A stretch of DNA of 11,015 nt from an uncultured Lachnospiraceae bacterium (GTDB lineage: Bacteria; Bacillota; Clostridia; Lachnospirales; Lachnospiraceae). The stretch covers positions 1 through 11,015 of the forward strand of contig CAMTBF010000075.1 in NCBI GenBank assembly GCA_947068385.1, written 5' to 3'. Within the stretch, counting starts at the first letter, position 1, and each line of letters opens with the position of its first letter. Positions 6,179 to 11,015 of this stretch are shown in pieces. Under the pieces are notes generated by a model, which had not been told where the DNA came from, did no database searches, and worked only from the letters and a program-made list of their open reading frames with translations. The position numbers and the translations under genes were made by a program.

Positions 6179-7480
6179 CTACTCCAGCTCGATCTCTTCC
6201 TTCCACACCCGTCCGGAGGAGCTGCGGAATTCCCCGAAGCCCAGGTCCTTCACCTCCACGGACAGGCGGTTCTCCTCCTTCAGGAAGAACCGCGCCCCCA
6301 GCCTTGACACCTGGCCCGGAAGCCCCTCCAGGACGATGCGCACCAGCCTGCTCCTTCCGGCCGCCCCGCTTTCCGCAAGGGGCGTCACGGTCAGCGCCAG
6401 CTCGTTCCCCTCCTGAAGGTACAGCTCCATGACATGCTCCGCCTCATACCAGTTCTCCCCGGCGTCCAGCAGGGCATAATAGGATTCCTCCCCCTGCCGC
6501 AGCAGCCGCATGCCCACATTTGCCTTCAGCTTGTCGGCGCCCAGGAACACATGAGCCTTCCCCGCCTCCCCCGGCGCGATCCTCTCCTGCATCCCGCAGC
6601 AGGCCCCCTTGCTGAACAGATTGTTCCCCTGGAACACCCGCCTGCCCCTGCAGAGGAAGCGCAGGGACTCCTTCATCCAGTCCCGGGAGAAGCCGTCGCC
6701 GATCAGGAACACGCTGCCCACGGGCTCCTCCCCGCAGGCCTCCTGCGCTATCTCCAGAAAGGCCCTGTCCAGCTCCTGCCCCCTCTCGGAATCCGGTTCC
6801 CAGGGGGCGGGATCCTCTCCCCAGGCGGGAAGCGCGTCCTCCGGAAAGGCGTATGCCCTCTCCTTCACGAAGGTCACGATGGGCGTGGTCCGCCTGTTGC
6901 ACTCCATGCGCATCATGCGCATCCCACCCCTCCCGTAGTGGAACAGCAGCGCGCCGCTGGCCCAGAAGTCCCCGGGCTGGCGCAGCATATAGCTGTAAAA
7001 GCTCTCCTCATGGCTCTGGACGGCGATCCGATCCGCCTTCAGCTGCGCGCCCTCCACCATCCCCAGCAGCACGTCCACGATCCCCCGGTCCAGGGAGGCG
7101 CAGGTGATCGTCAGCGCCGTCAGCCTGGACCCCACCTGGGAGAGCAGGCCCAGGGACCTCTTGAAGAACAGCGCCAGCAGCGCCACCGGGTCGAAGCTCT
7201 CACCGTCTATGACCACCGGTTCCCTGCCCAGCGCCATGGACAGCAGGTTCACCACCAGGATCCCCTCGCCGGCGTCCGCCCGCACCGCCTCCCTGCCGTA
7301 GAGCCACTGGTTCGTGCCCTGCCGCTTGTAGAGCGCCGTGGGGATATTGTAGACCTCCTCTCCGGCTACCTGGGAAAGGGTCTGGGCCTCGCCGCTCTCG
7401 GAGGTGGCAAAGCTGATCTGGGAATATTCATTCCCCAGATCGTATCCCACTATCAGTCTGTCCGTGTTCAGAATTCCCAT
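6179..7480 (-). CDS. Actin/Hsp70-fold protein, DUF5716-like, function unknown
   Basis: The 433-residue product looks like a divergent actin/Hsp70 ATPase domain with a C-terminal beta-rich extension. Residues 9-20, LIVGYDLGNEYS, fit the phosphate-1 motif (DxGxxxS). LTITCASLDRGIVDVLLGMVEGA (120-145) followed by RIAVQSHEES (151-160) resembles the Hsp70 segment between the first subdomain and the phosphate-2 loop. VFLIGDGFSRDW (257-268) fits the adenosine motif. The phosphate-2 site, normally DxGGG, reads FHYGRGG (180-186) and has lost its acid. From about 300 onward the sequence is beta-strand-like, with no Hsp70 substrate domain of usual type. From memory it matches the clostridial DUF5716 family; I could not check this. 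The ATG at 7480 has GGAGG 7 bases upstream and is preferred to a GTG at 7507. It follows the large gene by 31 bases. Confidence 0.78.
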   Translation of the reverse strand: MGILNTDRLIVGYDLGNEYSQISFATSESGEAQTLSQVAGEEVYNIPTALYKRQGTNQWLYGREAVRADAGEGILVVNLLSMALGREPVVIDGESFDPVALLALFFKRSLGLLSQVGSRLTALTITCASLDRGIVDVLLGMVEGAQLKADRIAVQSHEESFYSYMLRQPGDFWASGALLFHYGRGGMRMMRMECNRRTTPIVTFVKERAYAFPEDALPAWGEDPAPWEPDSERGQELDRAFLEIAQEACGEEPVGSVFLIGDGFSRDWMKESLRFLCRGRRVFQGNNLFSKGACCGMQERIAPGEAGKAHVFLGADKLKANVGMRLLRQGEESYYALLDAGENWYEAEHVMELYLQEGNELALTVTPLAESGAAGRSRLVRIVLEGLPGQVSRLGARFFLKEENRLSVEVKDLGFGEFRSSSGRVWKEEIELE

Positions 7481-7511
7481 GCCAGCTCCTCCGGTGCCCC
7501 TTCGCACCCTG

Positions 7512-10500
7512 TCATTTCACCTCGAACAGCCTGCCGTTCAAGAAGTCTTTCCTGTAATACTCCTCCAGAAGCTGATCCATGGTGTCATAATCCTGCATCG
7601 TATCGGCGGTGACGATGTCGTTGATCAGCTGGTACCTGCTGTCCTCCCCTCCGTCGCCGTCCCTTCTGGGGAGCGTGCCGCTGCCGGTCACCTGGAACGT
7701 CCCCTCCCGTTCCTCCGTTATGTAATACTGCAGGCTCTCCCCGAAGAACAGGGTGAAAGCCTTGAAGCACACGCCCCCGTAGGCCTCCCTCATGTACTCG
7801 CTGCGGTATGCGTCCGCCTCTCCGTCCTCGCCCAGGATCGCGTAATGGATGCATACCTTCGTCCGGGGCTTCGCCCGGTATTCGATGATGGTCTTGTCGG
7901 ATAGCTCCCTCTCCAGGCCGGGGCACTGGCTGAACTCCTGGAAGAATTCCAGGTAGATCTCCCTCTCCAGCATCTCCTCCAGCAGCTCCCGCACCATGGG
8001 GCCGGAATCGGCGTCCGCCTCCGCCTCCTGCCTGTTCTCGGCGAAATATTTCAGGTAGGCCAGCTTGCAGACCAGCTGCAGAGGCTCCCCCCGCTGATAC
8101 ATCTGCCGGATCTCGTGGAACACCTCTTTCTCCATAAGGCGCTCCTTGACGAAGCAGTCATAGGCGCACTGGGTCAGGAAAGCCGCCTCCACCTCCTGCT
8201 TCGCCCCCTGGGAGACATAGTAGCGGAAGACCTCCAGCTTCTCCCCCACGAAGGCGCCCGAATACAGCATCTGCACCAGCATCCTCTCGCTGAGCATATA
8301 GCAGTCCGCGCCGAAGGACCTTGCCGCTTTCCAGATGTCCCGCATGTTCCGCGTCATGCCCCGGTAGTGCCGGATCAGATAGTCCAGCACCGTACTGTCG
8401 TATTTCCCCTTTCGGAAGATATGGGTGGCGGCGGCTGTCAGCAGGGGATTCTCCGCCATATCGTACTTCTCGATCATGGCCCCCACCAGCCGCACCAGGA
8501 TCTTCACGTCCACGAAATAAGGCCCGTAGATCTCCAGCCACTCCCACGCCAGCCTATAATTGCCCCTGAGCACCATGAACCGGACCACGCTGGCCCGATC
8601 CGGCGCGGGGAGCCCTTCCGGCGGGATCTCCTTCAGATACCTGTCCAGGGCCTGCATGTCGTCCATGTCGAAGTAATACTGCAGGATCCGCAGGTACAGC
8701 TCCCGCTTCACCCCCGGGTCCGCGTCCCGGGAGGCCGCGATCCGAAGCTCTCTCCCGATGCGCTCCGAGGGCTCCTCCCTGCACACGCTGTCGCTGTCGC
8801 ACAGGTAGAAGTCCAGCTCCAGGCCCAGGGGCCCCATGGGCAGGAGGAACCGCAGGAACTTCCCCGGTATCATCAGCTTCTCCATGGTGTACTCCGCGTT
8901 CTTCAGGAAACGGTTCTTCTCCCCGTCCTCGAAGACGATGGTGTACCTGCTGCCGTACAGGGCCACCCATGTACGCCTGTCCGACAGGATGTATTCGCTG
9001 GGGCGCAGGTTCCCGGGCTGGTATACATACACCTTCCTGAGCCTGTCGTCCTCCACCTGGATCAGATGGGCGAACAGCAGCCTGGAGAGCGGGGCCGCCG
9101 TCTGCTCGTCCACCATGTCGGGGCGCAGGAGCCTGTTGTAGAGGCTCGCCAGGTTCCGGTTGATGCGCCCCTTCTTCATCTGCTCCGTCACGAAATACTC
9201 TATCTTGAACCGGTAAGCCTCGTACACATCCCCCAGCTTCTCCTGGCGCTGGCAGATATAGTCGTACAGATACGCGGTATGGGCATAGTCCAGATTGTTC
9301 TGATAGGAAAAATATTTCAGCACCGCCTTGGGGATCTCCTGGGGCCGCTCCAGGTTCAGGGACATCATGAAATGCTCGTACAGGTTCGTGATCCGAAGCT
9401 GGGCGTCCACCCCGGCCCTGTACCAGCCAAAATAGGCGGGCCCCACCTTCCCGCCCTTGATCAGCAGCGTGCAGATCTCCTGCAGGATCTGTACATCCTT
9501 CTTTTTCCCGTACAGCTTCGTCAAGGCGGCAAAAACCGGCCCGGAATACTCCTTCATCCTGCCGGTCAGGTACAGCGCCTGTTCCACCGCCTCCCGCTTC
9601 AGCGCCCCCTGCCTGGCCCCGTACCAGATGACCTGCTGCTCGAACCTGCCCAGCCTGTGGAGCAGCGCGGGGTTGCCGTTCACCAGCGAGAGCGCCTCGA
9701 TGTACAGCACCGGGCTGGTACAGCCCTTCCGGAACAGGGCCTCCCAAAAAGCCCATCTCTCCCTGTCAGACCGGCAGTACTCCTCCGACAGGTACATCAG
9801 GAGCCACCCCACCCGCCAGTTGGAGTCGTCCCGCTTGAAGAGCCGCTCCACCTCTCCCGCCACCCGCTCCACATAGGCCTCGTCGCCGTGGATCAGCGTG
9901 GTCAGATAGAGGTAGTACGCCGTCAGCGTGTCGCCGCAGGCGCTTTTTTCCAGCACCTCGGCCACATGGTCCAGGATCCACCCGGCCTCGTTGTAGCGCT
10001 CCTCCGTGATCAATAGCTGGGCCTGCAGCAATCTGGCGGAAATGTCCCCCTCGTCCATGGCCACCATCCGCTCCACCAGCTTCCCCGTCTCCTTCAGCCA
10101 GGCGGCGGTGGAAAGCCGCCGCAGCCGGAACGCCTGATAGAATTCCATCAGGCGGACGGTGCAGCGCGTCCGCTCCGCCTCCCGGCTCCCCAGGAACCCG
10201 CCGCTTCCCTGCACCACCGTCACGGGAACCGTCAGGTCCACAAAGGAATTGTACAGTCGAATCCGCCCGAAGCTCCTGCCCCTTCTGCAGCGGCCGCTGT
10301 CGATGAACACAGGCAGCCGGAACCGGTTGCCCAGGAAGTCGTCGTCCGTCAGGACCTCCTTCTCCGTAAAGAGGAACTCCCCCTCGTGCTCCACGAAGAG
10401 CTTCGTGAAGCCCCAGCCGCTGCGCAGGACCGTCAGCGCCTGCTCCGTCACCGCGGCCGGGCCGTAGGCCGGCAGCTCCACATCCAGCGCCGCCTCCTCC

Positions 10501-10970
10501 ACCATGAATTCCTGGGGCTGCTTCTTGTTCACCTGGATCAGGAATTCCTCCACGTTCTGCTCCTGGCCCCGGTAGGCCGACAGGGCCCTGTAATCCTCCA
10601 GATACCTGGCGTCGCTGCCCGAGAAGATCCGCAGGAACTCCGGGGAGTAGAACAGCTTCACGGCCTCCTTCCAGTCGCTTTTCGCCAGGTTCGCGAAGTG
10701 GAACAGGTTCTTGATCGTGCCCACGGAGGATTCCGGCATGACGTGCTCCACGGAGGCCACGAAGGGGAGGTAATATTCCCCCCGGTCGCTGATGATGTCG
10801 AAGGTGCCCTTCACCACGTCCCCTTCCTCCAGCTTCTCCCCATGGAACCGGAAGGCGACTTCGTCCTGCACGCCGGAGAATTCCTCCGTCAGGCATTCCA
10901 TCCTCCAGTCCGAGGAGAGCACCATGCCCGCCGCCCCCTCCGGGGCATATATCTGGAAGGAGCCCTCCAT
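7512..10970 (-). CDS. Large multidomain protein, DUF5717-like, function unknown (5' end uncertain)
   Basis: At least 1152 residues, with no signal peptide or membrane helix visible. Residues 1-80 and about 155-255 look like two beta-sandwich domains (GDVVKGTFDIISDRGEYYLPF; FVDLTVPVTVVQG). They are joined by a helical insert with YSPEFLRIFSGSD (108-120). From about 265 to 640 runs a series of helical pairs like TPR or HEAT repeats. A short beta domain follows (VYVYQPGNLRP, WVALYGSRYTIVFEDGE), then more helical repeats and a beta-rich C-terminus. From memory this fits the Lachnospiraceae DUF5717 family, usually next to DUF5716, as here. The ATG at 10970 has no Shine-Dalgarno sequence, unlike most genes here, and the frame stays open to the window edge (11015), so the true start may lie outside. 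It is the first gene of the four-gene unit within the window. Confidence 0.8.
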   Translation of the reverse strand: MEGSFQIYAPEGAAGMVLSSDWRMECLTEEFSGVQDEVAFRFHGEKLEEGDVVKGTFDIISDRGEYYLPFVASVEHVMPESSVGTIKNLFHFANLAKSDWKEAVKLFYSPEFLRIFSGSDARYLEDYRALSAYRGQEQNVEEFLIQVNKKQPQEFMVEEAALDVELPAYGPAAVTEQALTVLRSGWGFTKLFVEHEGEFLFTEKEVLTDDDFLGNRFRLPVFIDSGRCRRGRSFGRIRLYNSFVDLTVPVTVVQGSGGFLGSREAERTRCTVRLMEFYQAFRLRRLSTAAWLKETGKLVERMVAMDEGDISARLLQAQLLITEERYNEAGWILDHVAEVLEKSACGDTLTAYYLYLTTLIHGDEAYVERVAGEVERLFKRDDSNWRVGWLLMYLSEEYCRSDRERWAFWEALFRKGCTSPVLYIEALSLVNGNPALLHRLGRFEQQVIWYGARQGALKREAVEQALYLTGRMKEYSGPVFAALTKLYGKKKDVQILQEICTLLIKGGKVGPAYFGWYRAGVDAQLRITNLYEHFMMSLNLERPQEIPKAVLKYFSYQNNLDYAHTAYLYDYICQRQEKLGDVYEAYRFKIEYFVTEQMKKGRINRNLASLYNRLLRPDMVDEQTAAPLSRLLFAHLIQVEDDRLRKVYVYQPGNLRPSEYILSDRRTWVALYGSRYTIVFEDGEKNRFLKNAEYTMEKLMIPGKFLRFLLPMGPLGLELDFYLCDSDSVCREEPSERIGRELRIAASRDADPGVKRELYLRILQYYFDMDDMQALDRYLKEIPPEGLPAPDRASVVRFMVLRGNYRLAWEWLEIYGPYFVDVKILVRLVGAMIEKYDMAENPLLTAAATHIFRKGKYDSTVLDYLIRHYRGMTRNMRDIWKAARSFGADCYMLSERMLVQMLYSGAFVGEKLEVFRYYVSQGAKQEVEAAFLTQCAYDCFVKERLMEKEVFHEIRQMYQRGEPLQLVCKLAYLKYFAENRQEAEADADSGPMVRELLEEMLEREIYLEFFQEFSQCPGLERELSDKTIIEYRAKPRTKVCIHYAILGEDGEADAYRSEYMREAYGGVCFKAFTLFFGESLQYYITEEREGTFQVTGSGTLPRRDGDGGEDSRYQLINDIVTADTMQDYDTMDQLLEEYYRKDFLNGRLFEVK

Positions 10971-11015
10971 AAGAAACCGGCACTGCCAAAATCGTCCGCT
11001 TAAACAGGGACGAGC

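Noticed and set aside
8115..10016. 633-codon open frame on the plus strand
   Set aside because: It lies entirely opposite the large DUF5717-like gene, whose domain-like translation and operon spacing are far more convincing.

Overview
All seven genes in this 11 kb window lie on the minus strand, so transcription runs from right to left. The sequence is GC-rich, with strong G/C preference at third codon positions and good Shine-Dalgarno sequences before most genes. The TetR remnant, the PurB type and the uncharacterised right-hand genes resemble proteins I associate with Lachnospiraceae or related gut Clostridia. That placement is inferred from protein style, not from a marker gene. The low-GC first 45 bases stand out from the rest.

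Right half (about 4087-11015): four consecutive uncharacterised genes with 21-31 nt gaps, clearly one transcription unit. In transcription order they are a roughly 1150-residue beta/alpha-repeat protein (DUF5717-like), an actin/Hsp70-fold protein with a degraded phosphate-2 loop (DUF5716-like), a TPR-containing protein, and a coiled-coil protein with a central two-helix membrane hairpin. Together they look like a membrane-anchored scaffold or assembly machine of unknown function. This is the best candidate for an undescribed system in the window. The 5' end of the first gene is uncertain and may lie beyond the right edge.

Middle (about 1108-4090): a good sigma-A-type promoter, whose -35 box overlaps the stop codon of the preceding gene, drives purB (adenylosuccinate lyase of the long, animal-ADSL-like type). 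It is followed by a PurF homologue that keeps the PRPP loop and four candidate Fe-S cysteines but has lost the N-terminal nucleophilic cysteine and much of the glutaminase site. The start of that gene is well fixed, so the missing cysteine is not an annotation artefact.

Left end (1-1062): a PlsC-type acyltransferase, probably the last gene of the purB unit. Next comes a self-contained promoter with two palindromic operators, then a TetR-family repressor broken right after its DNA-binding domain, where composition drops to 24% GC. That junction looks like the edge of an insertion or a rearrangement. I saw no tRNA, rRNA, CRISPR array or riboswitch, and no gene-free stretch longer than about 110 bases.
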